Notes: a model not told the origin generated them from the sequence alone. Counted from the first letter of the stretch, positions 1 through 6,316 are shown. The stretch is DNA of 7,771 bases from Aliterella sp. RAGGC_92 (GCA_030826005.1 JAPJOW010000209.1:1-7771); one strand, 5' to 3'. A program made the numbers and translations.

Positions 1-165
1 ATAACTAATATCACCTAAAGGTTGAACTTTATATAAAGATAGGCAAATAGCAAATACAATTGGTAGCAATAAAAATATTCCCAAAATAACAATAGTAGGA
101 CTCATAAAAATATAAGCACTAATTGTTTCACTTAACTGCTTGCTAGATTGCTTTATCTTTGCCAT
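1..165 (-). CDS. Sugar ABC transporter permease, N-terminal fragment (MalF/UgpA type)
   Basis: The first 55 codons of a gene that leaves the window at its left edge; the start ATG is at 165-163. The translation begins MAKIKQSSKQLSETISAYIF. A short basic cytoplasmic N-terminus is followed by a hydrophobic segment at about residues 18-44 containing FMSPTIVILGIFLLLPI, then LSLYKVQPLG. This SPT...(F/L)LLLPI...SLY pattern is typical of the first membrane segment of MalF/UgpA-type permeases of the carbohydrate uptake family 1 ABC importers. The start lies only 7 bp beyond the stop codon of the upstream binding-protein gene, so the two are almost certainly one transcript and form part of one importer. 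The spacer is AT-rich with no good Shine-Dalgarno, so translational coupling is possible. The substrate cannot be told. The EAA loop that contacts the ATPase lies outside the window. Confidence 0.85.
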   Translation of the reverse strand, partial: MAKIKQSSKQLSETISAYIFMSPTIVILGIFLLLPIVFAICLSLYKVQPLGDISY

Positions 166-172
166 ATTTTAA

Positions 173-1435
173 TTATTGCGCTAATTTAATTTCTTTATTT
201 GCTGTAGCTTGAGCTTTTTGCATTGCATTTTCTAAAGGTTGTTCGCCAATTATGGCACTCATAAACTGATTATTAAAGTTATTTAGTATCAATGGTAAAT
301 ATTCTCCCGCTTGCCAAATAGTGGCATAACTAGATCCAGCAATAAAAGGTGCATATATAGCATTGTCGTCATAATTTAACTTATTAGCAATAGAGGCACG
401 AGTTGGCAGCGCCAAACCCGTTTTTGTCCAAGCGTACATTCCCTCTTTTCCAGTTAAATAAGCAATCAGTTTCCATGCTGCCAATTTATGCGAAGATTTT
501 TTATTCATCACATAAGCAACCGTGTAAGCCATTGTGCCTTTTTTATCGGCAATTGTTGGTACTTCTACTACTCCATATTCTAGGTTTGGAAACGTCTCTT
601 TTAAGTAAGAAATAATCCAAGGTCCTTCAATCACCATCGCCGCTTTACCTTGTCCAAATACTTCTCCCCCGGAAGCTGTACCAACATCCGACGGTTGCGC
701 CGCCGACTTGTCTTTAAGATATTGATCGACAATTAATTGCAAACCCTTCAAGCTTTCTTGAGACGCAAAAGCCGCATAGTTATTGTCATCAATTAACTTT
801 CCGCCAAACGCTTGAATAACAAAAACTTGCCTCGCTAATTCGGGAGTAATACCAAAACCATATTGCTCGAATTTACCATCGCGATCGCGATCGAAAGTTA
901 ATTTTTGAGCGTAGCTGCGTAACTCCTCCCAATTATTAGGTGGTTGGGTTAAACCTGCTTGAGCAAAAGCATTTTTATTATAAAAAAGTGCCAAAGTTGA
1001 AACATCTTTAGGTAAACCATAAATTACCCCATCGCGTTCAAAAGCTTTAAGCAAGTTTGGCGCAAAATCTTCAAGCTCAAAATCATCATTCATATAACTA
1101 TTTAATGGTTCGAGGACACCAGGAGATATTAATCCTGGTGCTTCTAAAGCATCTAAATAAAAAACATCCGCCGCCGTTTCGCCAATTAACCTAGTTTTAA
1201 GTACATCCATGTACTCATCAGCGATCGCATCATACCTAACTTTAATCTTTGGGTTAAGCGCTTCAAACTCCTCAACTACTTGCTGCAAAAGCTGCTTTTC
1301 TAGTAAATTACTCCAACCGCTAAGAGTTATAGTAACAACATCATCATTATTTGCTTGTCTATTAACACTACAACCTGTAAAAATAATCGTGCTAACAACA
1401 ATCAACACAAACACTAATACAAATTTTTTCAGCAT
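173..1435 (-). CDS. Carbohydrate ABC transporter substrate-binding lipoprotein
   Basis: A 420-residue periplasmic binding protein of the extracellular solute-binding family 1 (MalE/UgpB-like), which captures a sugar or sugar-like solute and delivers it to the membrane permease. A lipoprotein signal is clear: MLKKF, a hydrophobic stretch, then FTGC with the lipidated cysteine at residue 22. Family landmarks are ITLSGW near residue 36, VEEFEALNPKIKV (54-66), YGLPKDVSTLALFYNK (139-154), NNWEELRSYAQKLT (167-180), GKAAMVIEGPW (263-273) and a C-terminal LENAMQKAQ. Residues 182-190 read DRDRDGKFE, an acidic DxDxDGxxE loop resembling a calcium-binding loop; similar loops are common in this family. 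The permease gene follows 7 bp downstream. The next gene upstream is a second binding protein transcribed divergently with about 40 bp between starts. Length is normal for the family. Ligand is unknown; glucosylglycerol, trehalose, maltodextrin or glycerol-3-phosphate type substrates cannot be separated by eye. Confidence 0.93.
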   Translation of the reverse strand: MLKKFVLVFVLIVVSTIIFTGCSVNRQANNDDVVTITLSGWSNLLEKQLLQQVVEEFEALNPKIKVRYDAIADEYMDVLKTRLIGETAADVFYLDALEAPGLISPGVLEPLNSYMNDDFELEDFAPNLLKAFERDGVIYGLPKDVSTLALFYNKNAFAQAGLTQPPNNWEELRSYAQKLTFDRDRDGKFEQYGFGITPELARQVFVIQAFGGKLIDDNNYAAFASQESLKGLQLIVDQYLKDKSAAQPSDVGTASGGEVFGQGKAAMVIEGPWIISYLKETFPNLEYGVVEVPTIADKKGTMAYTVAYVMNKKSSHKLAAWKLIAYLTGKEGMYAWTKTGLALPTRASIANKLNYDDNAIYAPFIAGSSYATIWQAGEYLPLILNNFNNQFMSAIIGEQPLENAMQKAQATANKEIKLAQ

Positions 1436-1475
1436 AAGTAATATTAAAGTTTATATATATCTGCGTCTGCGGAAA
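1436..1475. promoter_or_regulatory. Very short divergent intergenic region between two binding-protein genes
   Basis: About 40 bp separate the minus-strand ATG (1435-1433) from the proposed plus-strand TTG (1476). The part nearest the minus gene (1441-1460) is strongly AT-rich and, read on the minus strand, contains TATATATAAACTTTAATATT, which could supply a -10 element. I see no convincing -35 box or Shine-Dalgarno for either gene. If both genes have their own promoters, these must extend into the 5' ends of the opposing coding sequences. The role is inferred from position and composition only. Confidence 0.35.
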
Positions 1476-2762
1476 TTGAGTAATGTAGTCCGTAAATTTC
1501 CAGTAATCTTACTGCTTATAACAATCCTACTTTTAACCGGATGCCAAAACTTATCTGCCACTCCCAAACCAACAGATGTAACTAAAATAACTTTATGGCA
1601 AGGAGTAAACCCACCCCCAAACCGCGACGTACTGCAAAAGTTAGTAGACAAATTTAATCAACAACATTCAGACATCAAAGTAGAATCATTATATGTAGGA
1701 CAAGCCGAACAGCAACTACCAAAAATCTTGGCAGCAGTAGTTGGAAATGCACCCCCAGATTTATTATGGTTTAACGCTACCCTCACCGGGCAATTAGTAG
1801 AACTAAATGCTATCCGTCCAATCGAAAATTGGCTACAAAACTTACCAGAATTTAACCAAATCGATCCGGCATTATTTGAGTCAATGGAGTATCAAGGACA
1901 TACTTGGTCTGTACCCTTTGCAACAAATAATGTAGGCATATTTTACCGTCCTAGCTTATTTAAAGCCGCAGGAATTACAAAGTTACCCCAAACTTGGGAC
2001 GAGTTGCGTCAAGTAGCGCGTAAATTGACTATAGACACAAATGGCGATCGCCGCCCAGATCGGCATGGAATATCTTTACCTTTGGGGAAAGGAGAATTTG
2101 CTGTATTTTTGTGGCTACCGTTTATGTGGAGTGGTGGCGGCGAATTGGTAGCTAATGATAGCCAAACACCAGCAATTTTTAACGAAGGTGCGATTTTAGC
2201 AATGGAATTTTGGCGCAGTTTAATTGCAGACAACTTTGCCGTATTATCTGCGCCAGAAAGAGGTTTTGAGATTGACGACTTTTTAGCAGGTAAAGTCGCA
2301 ATGCAAATTACAGGACCTTGGACTTTAGGGCAATTGAAGGCAACGGGAGTAGATTTTGATGTTTTTCCCATTCCTACTAAATCAAGACCCGCCACAGCGA
2401 TTGGAGGAGAGAATCTGTTTGTTTTTAAGTCCAACCCTAAGCAAGAAGCCGCCGCTTTGCAGTTTCTTCAATTTGTCCTTGGTGAGGAGTTTCAAACCCA
2501 ATGGGCGATTAATACAGGCTATTTGCCTATAAATACTAAAGCAAGACTCAATAAACAATACCAAACTTTTGTTGCCGAACAACCCGCCGTTAAGGTGTTT
2601 TTAGACCAGGCAAAGTACGGGCGATCGCGTCCGATTTTTCCACGTTACAGTCGTTTGTCCGAAAGCTTAGGTAGAGCATTAGAATCTGTGCTATTAGGAA
2701 AAAGTACGCCCAAATCAGCTTTAAAAACTGCTCAAGATCGACTTGACTTAATTTTTCGTTAA
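1476..2762 (+). CDS. Second sugar ABC transporter substrate-binding lipoprotein (family 1), TTG start
   Basis: A 428-residue extracellular solute-binding family 1 lipoprotein, homologous to but well diverged from the protein on the opposite strand. The reading frame is open back to 1209, but that part is antisense to the neighbouring gene and carries no signal peptide. TTG at 1476 gives MSNVVRKF, a hydrophobic core and LLTGC, with the lipidated cysteine at residue 23, so this start is preferred. No in-frame ATG lies between 1209 and the signal peptide, and the upstream GCGGAAA is a poor ribosome site. Landmarks are ITLWQGVNPP (38-47), VGNAPPDLLWFNA (89-101), TWSVPFATNNVGIFYRPS (143-160), LPQTWDELRQVARKLT (170-185), an acidic DTNGDRRPD loop (187-195) and AGKVAMQITGPWTLGQL (271-287). 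No permease or ATPase follows it here, so it may be an orphan binding protein that shares the neighbouring permeases or works with a distant one. Ligand unknown. Confidence 0.9.
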   Translation: MSNVVRKFPVILLLITILLLTGCQNLSATPKPTDVTKITLWQGVNPPPNRDVLQKLVDKFNQQHSDIKVESLYVGQAEQQLPKILAAVVGNAPPDLLWFNATLTGQLVELNAIRPIENWLQNLPEFNQIDPALFESMEYQGHTWSVPFATNNVGIFYRPSLFKAAGITKLPQTWDELRQVARKLTIDTNGDRRPDRHGISLPLGKGEFAVFLWLPFMWSGGGELVANDSQTPAIFNEGAILAMEFWRSLIADNFAVLSAPERGFEIDDFLAGKVAMQITGPWTLGQLKATGVDFDVFPIPTKSRPATAIGGENLFVFKSNPKQEAAALQFLQFVLGEEFQTQWAINTGYLPINTKARLNKQYQTFVAEQPAVKVFLDQAKYGRSRPIFPRYSRLSESLGRALESVLLGKSTPKSALKTAQDRLDLIFR

Positions 2763-2824
2763 TAGCAGCACAAAGTATTGCATCCCGATTATATTAAATT
2801 TAATTAATAGGTCCATCGCCCAAA

Positions 2825-2854
2825 AATTAACAAGGGCGATCGCCCTTGTTAATT
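2825..2854. repeat. Perfect 30-bp palindrome centred on a HIP1 site; possible terminator
   Basis: Each 15-base arm reads AATTAACAAGGGCGA (reverse complement on the other side), with the axis between 2839 and 2840 and the HIP1 octamer GCGATCGC at 2836-2843. It lies 62 bp past the stop of the plus-strand binding-protein gene, where a terminator would be expected. As RNA it would form an 11-13 bp hairpin with a small GAUC-type loop. The downstream arm is U-rich (TTGTTAATT), but there is no clean T-run after it, so termination is plausible rather than clear. A HIP1-derived structural element is the alternative. Confidence 0.6.
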
Positions 2855-3049
2855 AACTTATCTAAAAAGTAAGTAACTTACTGTATTGATTGAGTAATAA
2901 AACTTGACAGCAAACGTAATTAATAAGAAAAACTAAAACTTATAGCAACATCTTAATTTTTAATTCACCTCCTAGAGGTTGACAAGTTATCTAATAATAT
3001 GTATTTACCAAAGATTGATTGTATAAATCCCAAAGCCCGATACAAAAGT

Positions 3050-3123
3050 TATAATTAAACAAAATCTGTCTAAATATACACCGTTAACGGATAATATACA
3101 GGCTTTGCCCTATGATAGAATTT
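3050..3123 (+). promoter_or_regulatory. Putative trxA promoter region
   Basis: The best -10 candidate is TATGAT at 3111-3116 (5 of 6 matches to TATAAT), which would start transcription near 3123 and give a leader of about 40 nt before the trxA ATG. It has no TTGACA-like -35 at the usual distance. Instead the perfect palindrome CCGTTAACGG (3081-3090) ends 20 bp upstream, where an activator or repressor could sit. A perfect TATAAT at 3050-3055 could be a second, upstream start giving a leader of about 100 nt. Assigned by pattern only. Confidence 0.4.
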
Positions 3124-3163
3124 TCAACAAAGTAATAAACAAGCATAATCAAGGATTTCAGGA

Positions 3164-3487
3164 ATGTCATCAGCCGTACAAGTTACAGACTCATCATTTA
3201 AGCAAGAAGTATTAGACAGCGAAGTCCCAGTATTAGTTGATTTTTGGGCCCCCTGGTGCGGCCCTTGTCGCATGGTAGCTCCGGTGGTCGATGAAATTGC
3301 CCAACAGTACGACGGTCAAGTTAAAGTCGTTAAACTCAATACTGATGAAAACCCTAATGTCGCCAGCCAGTACGGTATTCGCAGCATTCCTACTTTGATG
3401 ATTTTTAAAGGTGGGCAAAGAGTAGATATGGTTGTTGGAGCAGTACCAAAAACGACTTTATCAAATACTTTGGAAAAATATCTTTAA
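3164..3487 (+). CDS. trxA: Thioredoxin, m-type
   Basis: A 107-residue thioredoxin, the usual length for the family. It reduces disulfides in target enzymes in the cytoplasm and is itself re-reduced by ferredoxin- or NADPH-dependent thioredoxin reductase. The active site WCGPC is at residues 31-35 (redox cysteines 32 and 35), inside VDFWAPWCGPCRMVAP. The buried Asp26 and the cis-proline at 76 in RSIPTLMIFKGG are present, as is the C-terminal VGAVPKTTL that forms the last strand and helix. The sequence matches the m-type thioredoxins shared by bacteria and plastids. The ATG at 3164 is supported by AAGGA at 3151-3155, 8 bases upstream. It stands alone: its own promoter region lies to the left and a strong terminator follows 28 bp after the stop. 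Nothing in it looks unusual. Confidence 0.98.
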   Translation: MSSAVQVTDSSFKQEVLDSEVPVLVDFWAPWCGPCRMVAPVVDEIAQQYDGQVKVVKLNTDENPNVASQYGIRSIPTLMIFKGGQRVDMVVGAVPKTTLSNTLEKYL

Positions 3488-3515
3488 AAATAGTTGTAAC
3501 TATAAATTAAATAGC

Positions 3516-3550
3516 GCACCTTGTAATCGTTAGATACAAGGTGCTTTTTT
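3516..3550 (+). terminator. Rho-independent terminator of trxA
   Basis: A perfect 10-bp stem, GCACCTTGTA (3516-3525) paired with TACAAGGTGC (3535-3544), has a 9-base loop and is followed at once by six T residues (3545-3550). It begins 28 bases after the trxA stop codon, so trxA is very probably monocistronic and the following LOG gene needs its own promoter. Confidence 0.93.
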
Positions 3551-3593
3551 ATTGGCGATCGCGAAATATCTCAAACTGCACTCCAAAAATCGG

Positions 3594-3625
3594 TACAATA
3601 GAGTGCCAGTTGTGCAATGGCACTC
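3594..3625 (+). promoter_or_regulatory. Putative LOG promoter (-10) with operator-like inverted repeat
   Basis: TACAAT at 3594-3599 is a good -10 hexamer, but no clear -35 is seen at the usual distance. Directly after it lies a perfect 8-bp inverted repeat, GAGTGCCA (3601-3608) and TGGCACTC (3618-3625), with a 9-base spacer. This dyad covers the expected transcription start and the first possible ATG (3617), and it ends immediately before a second in-frame ATG (3626). It could be a repressor operator, or in RNA a hairpin that hides the first start codon. Inferred from sequence shape and position. Confidence 0.4.
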
Positions 3626-3853
3626 ATGAATTCATCACCCTCCTTCGATCCGATTGATTCTTTATTTGAAGATGTTGCCCAGTTAATGGAGCAGCTACCG
3701 AATTTACAACATCGGCAACTCATCCAGCAAACTCTGGCAACAGTTGTACGCCTAGCTAATAGCGAAATCGATCGCTTGGACTGGAAAATTTTATCCGCAT
3801 CGCTGGCGGACATGGAACGGGGATTAGAATTATTTTCATACCTACCGCCACGT

Positions 3854-3855
3854 CC
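3854..3855 (+). other. Apparent +1 base insertion causing the LOG frameshift
   Basis: Upstream of this CC pair the family sequence reads in the frame of 3617; downstream it reads in the frame of 3912. The frame change is sharp: ...LPPR in one frame, RKVTIFGSART in the other. One extra C accounts for it. The site is not a long homopolymer and does not resemble a known programmed slippery site. Confidence 0.8.
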
Positions 3856-3911
3856 GCAAAGTAACTATTTTTGGCTCGGCTCGTACCCCCATAGAAGCAC
3901 CAGAATACCAA

Positions 3912-4694
3912 ATGGCAGCAGCTTTTGCTCGGTGCGTAACCAATTTAGGGTTTATGGTTATGACCGGCGGCGGTGGCGGGATTATGCAGGCAGGCAATGA
4001 AGGCGCAGGGAAAGAAAACTCGTTTGGGTTAAATATTCAGTTGCCTTTTGAGCAAGAAGCAAATCCATTTATTGAAGGCGATCGCAAATTAATTCATTTT
4101 AAGTACTTTTTCACGCGCAAGTTATTTTTGCTGCGCGAAAGCGATGCTGTAGCGCTGTTTCCCGGTGGTTTTGGCACGCAAGACGAAGCCTTTGAATGTA
4201 TGACATTGAGCCAAACCGGAAAATTTGGGCCTGTACCCCTGGTACTTATAGATCGTCCCGGCGGCTCTTATTGGCATGATTGGAGCGCTTATATAGACAA
4301 AAATTTACGCAAAACAGGTTTAGTTAGTAAAGACGATTCTAGTCTTTATACGATTACCGATAACTTAGATGTAGCTTGCAACGCCATTACCGCTTTTTAT
4401 CAGGTGTATCATTCTAGCCGCTACGTCAAAGAAAAATTAGTAATTCGCCTCAAAACCGAGTTATCCGACGAGCAAGTAGAACAATTAAATGCTGATTTTA
4501 GCGACATCTTAGTTAAAGGCAGAATTGAAAAAAGTATTGCTTTACCTCAAGAAGCCCAAGATGAAACGGCAGAACTCCCGCGTTTGGTACTTTACTTCAA
4601 TCAGCGCGACTTGGGGCGATTGTATCAGGCGATCGCAGCTATCAATCAAATGGGTACGCCCACTCCCGCCGCCGCTCATCCAGAAAGGAAGTAG
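3912..4694 (+). CDS. Downstream open part of the LOG family gene
   Basis: A 260-codon frame beginning at ATG 3912, within the larger broken gene. It keeps the GGGGGIMQAGNEGA loop (residues 19-32 of this frame), FFTRK and the PGGFGTQDE motif (84-92), but lacks the first Rossmann strand with FGSART that helps bind the nucleotide. If the frameshift is real, only this shorter product could be made, by internal initiation. The upstream sequence shows no Shine-Dalgarno, so efficient translation and enzymatic activity are doubtful. If the frameshift is a sequencing error, this entry is just the 3' part of the intact gene and should be merged with it. Confidence 0.5.
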   Translation: MAAAFARCVTNLGFMVMTGGGGGIMQAGNEGAGKENSFGLNIQLPFEQEANPFIEGDRKLIHFKYFFTRKLFLLRESDAVALFPGGFGTQDEAFECMTLSQTGKFGPVPLVLIDRPGGSYWHDWSAYIDKNLRKTGLVSKDDSSLYTITDNLDVACNAITAFYQVYHSSRYVKEKLVIRLKTELSDEQVEQLNADFSDILVKGRIEKSIALPQEAQDETAELPRLVLYFNQRDLGRLYQAIAAINQMGTPTPAAAHPERK

Positions 4695-4710
4695 GCGTTG
4701 CTCAATTAAA

Positions 4711-4730
4711 GGACAAGGAGACAAGGAGAG
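4711..4730 (+). repeat. Short tandem repeat, GACAAGGA x2
   Basis: Two adjacent copies of the 8-mer GACAAGGA (4712-4719 and 4720-4727), followed by a partial third, lie just after the LOG stop codon. Purine-rich short tandem repeats of the GACAAGG kind are common between genes in cyanobacteria. No function is evident. Confidence 0.6.
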
Positions 4731-4793
4731 GTTGCTGTAATAGGAAAATTCTATCTAAATTCAGCAATACCAAAAAGCGATCGCAATTAACAA

Positions 4794-4830
4794 GAAAAAG
4801 GCGAGTATTGCAGCAATACTCGCCTTTTTC
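4794..4830. terminator. Bidirectional intrinsic terminator between LOG and pepA
   Basis: Two 18-base arms, GAAAAAGGCGAGTATTGC and its exact reverse complement, flank a single central A at 4812. The G+C-rich stem is bordered by five A residues on the left (4795-4799) and five T residues on the right (4825-4829), so the hairpin ends in a U-run whichever strand is transcribed. It serves the plus-strand LOG gene (stop at 4694) and the convergent minus-strand pepA (stop 14 bp away). Confidence 0.93.
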
Positions 4831-4843
4831 CCAAAATCTATAA

Positions 4844-6316
4844 CTAGCTCATTGCCCAAGTAACTAAAGTTCTTACCCCGTAGCCTGTAGCACCAGGATT
4901 GTTATAACCATTTTCCTTATCCGTCCAAACAGGCCCGGCAATATCAATGTGCGCCCAAGGAGTTTCTTTGACAAACTGCTGCAAAAACAAAGCTGCGGTA
5001 ATCGAACCCCCAGGACGAGGGCCGGTGTTTTTCATGTCAGCGATGGGAGACTTCAAGCCTTCAAAATACTTTTCTTCCATTGGCATTCGCCAAATTTTTT
5101 CTCCCGCTTTATCCGCCGCTTGCACTAATTGATTTGCAACCTCATCGTTGCTACTCCACAAGCCTGCAATTTCATCGCCAAGGGCAATCACGCAAGCACC
5201 TGTAAGCGTCGCTAGATCGACGATCGCATCTACGCCCAATTTTTCTGTAAACACCAACGCATCCGCCAAGGTTAGCCGCCCTTCAGCGTCGGTATTATTA
5301 ACTTCAATCGTTTTACCATTAGAGGCGGTGAGAATGTCTCCGGGGTGAATCGCGCGACCGCTAATCATATTTTCGGTCACGGCACTGATAAAATGCACTT
5401 CCACATCGGGCTTGAGTTGAGCAATGGCTTTAGCTGCCCCTAGCGTCGCCGCCGCGCCGCCCATATCCATTTTCATTGTTTCAATCCCGCTACCTGCGCC
5501 CTTAATGTTCAGACCGCCAGAATCGAAGGTTACGCCCTTACCAATAATTGCTAGTTTTCTTTTGGGCGTTCCTTCGGGCTTGTAGGTGAGGTGAATAAAT
5601 TTTGGGGGCATTTCTGAGGCTTGGGCGACACCTAAAAATGCACCCATACCCAACTGTTCGCATTCTTCGCGTTCGAGAATTTCTACTTGCAAACCGTGAG
5701 TGGAAGCAATTTCTTCTGCTGTTTGCGCCATACTCATCGGCGTTACTGTATTTGCTGGCGCTGTTACCAATTGCCGCGCTAAAATTACTCCCGAACAGAT
5801 TTGTTGGGCGCGGGAAATTGCTTCTTCTTGCCCTGGGAAACCAATTAAATCTACTCGTTCTAAATTAAAATTACTTTCGTCTGGTTCTGACTTAAAACGC
5901 CTGTCTTGATACAAACCAAGTTCTATTCCTTCGGAAATTGCTCCGGCGGTTGCGCCTAGGTCGTTGTTCCAGACTGGTAAACTAATCCCTACAGTAGGAC
6001 ACTTTTCTTTTTTAGCTAATTTTGCGATCGCCGCGCCGCACCGCCGCCAGTTGTCTAATTTCAGCTTATCTGGTTTACCAAGTCCTATTAATAGAACTTT
6101 TCGCACCAAACTACCACCGCCGACTCTAGTTACAACACTACTGCCATCTTTGCCCTTAAATTCCGTTTCGGCAATTACTTCTTTCAGTACGCCAGCAAAT
6201 TTTGCATCTAACTGAGCTAGTTCCTGTGATTGCTCTATAGTATCTTCAAATAATCCCAGTGCTAGAGCATCGCCAGCCCATTCTAATAGTGGTGTATCAA
6301 CTGCTCGAATTTCCAT
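4844..6316 (-). CDS. pepA: Leucyl aminopeptidase (cytosol aminopeptidase, M17)
   Basis: A 490-residue M17 metallo-aminopeptidase that removes N-terminal residues, preferably leucine, from peptides in the cytoplasm; the family forms hexamers with two metal ions per active site. Residues 259-268 read GKGVTFDSGG and 338-347 read EVNNTDAEGR, the family signature. By alignment to E. coli PepA the metal ligands are Lys260, Asp265, Asp284, Asp343 and Glu345, and the catalytic residues are Lys272 and Arg347; all are present. The weakly conserved N-terminal domain covers about residues 1-160. The frame is open to a TTG at 6334, but ATG 6316 is chosen because cyanobacterial PepA proteins begin MEI(R/Q)..DTPLLEW; GAGAG upstream is a weak ribosome site. 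The methyltransferase gene ends 57 bp upstream on the same strand, so co-transcription is possible. A shared bidirectional terminator follows the stop. Confidence 0.97.
   Translation of the reverse strand: MEIRAVDTPLLEWAGDALALGLFEDTIEQSQELAQLDAKFAGVLKEVIAETEFKGKDGSSVVTRVGGGSLVRKVLLIGLGKPDKLKLDNWRRCGAAIAKLAKKEKCPTVGISLPVWNNDLGATAGAISEGIELGLYQDRRFKSEPDESNFNLERVDLIGFPGQEEAISRAQQICSGVILARQLVTAPANTVTPMSMAQTAEEIASTHGLQVEILEREECEQLGMGAFLGVAQASEMPPKFIHLTYKPEGTPKRKLAIIGKGVTFDSGGLNIKGAGSGIETMKMDMGGAAATLGAAKAIAQLKPDVEVHFISAVTENMISGRAIHPGDILTASNGKTIEVNNTDAEGRLTLADALVFTEKLGVDAIVDLATLTGACVIALGDEIAGLWSSNDEVANQLVQAADKAGEKIWRMPMEEKYFEGLKSPIADMKNTGPRPGGSITAALFLQQFVKETPWAHIDIAGPVWTDKENGYNNPGATGYGVRTLVTWAMS

Larger units (their letters stand above)
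2763..3163. other. 401-bp intergenic region with palindromes and trxA promoter elements
   Basis: No credible gene lies here. From left to right it holds a 30-bp perfect palindrome round a HIP1 octamer (2825-2854) and an interrupted palindrome AGTAAGT-A-ACTTACT (2868-2882). Two TTGACA hexamers follow, at 2904-2909 and 2979-2984. An 8-base CACCTCCT lies at 2967-2974, identical to the anti-Shine-Dalgarno end of 16S rRNA. After that come a TATAAT at 3050-3055, a 10-bp palindrome CCGTTAACGG (3081-3090) and TATGAT at 3111-3116. It is AT-rich between these. Much of the right half is probably the trxA control region. Confidence 0.6.
3617..4694 (+). pseudogene. LOG family protein (TIGR00730-like Rossmann fold), frameshifted
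   Basis: Reading frame 3617-4000 supplies the N-terminus up to LELFSYLPPR. The homologous sequence then continues in the next frame as RKVTIFGSARTPIEAPEYQ and joins, with no stop, the frame open through 3912 to 4694. Removing one C at 3854/3855 (CGTCCGC to CGTCGC) restores a continuous protein of about 358 residues. Its motifs are FGSART (85-90), the nucleotide-binding GGGGGIMQAGNEGA (117-130) and PGGFGTQDE (182-190), which fits the PGGxGTxxE signature of cytokinin-activating LOG phosphoribohydrolases and related nucleotide hydrolases. The roughly 80 residues before the Rossmann core and the long C-terminal tail are outside the catalytic domain. The start is uncertain: ATG 3617 and ATG 3626 are both in frame and neither has a Shine-Dalgarno. 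Everything after the break looks well conserved, so either the lesion is recent or it is a sequencing error. Substrate is not known. Confidence 0.85.

Noticed and set aside
1209..1475. ATG 1209 as the start of the plus-strand binding protein (517 residues)
   Set aside because: The added 89 residues are antisense to the neighbouring gene, look unlike any binding-protein sequence and would bury the lipoprotein signal in the middle of the protein.
2009..2434. Minus-strand open frame of 141 codons inside the plus-strand binding-protein gene
   Set aside because: It is a shadow of the coding strand with no recognisable domain or ribosome site; other internal frames opposite pepA and trxA were dropped for the same reason.
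2941..2975. Minus-strand AGGAGGTG followed by an ATG as a small gene
   Set aside because: The ATG is 14 bases away and the frame stops after three codons.
3851..3860. Programmed +1 frameshifting in the LOG gene, as in prfB
   Set aside because: There is no in-frame stop or rare-codon pause at the junction and no upstream Shine-Dalgarno-like stimulator; mutation or sequencing error is simpler.
4762..4820. CAGCAATAC at 4762-4770 as an antiterminator arm able to pair with GTATTGC (4805-4811) of the LOG/pepA terminator
   Set aside because: Only 7 bp would pair, against an 18-bp terminator stem, and no leader gene or riboswitch is nearby; probably chance.
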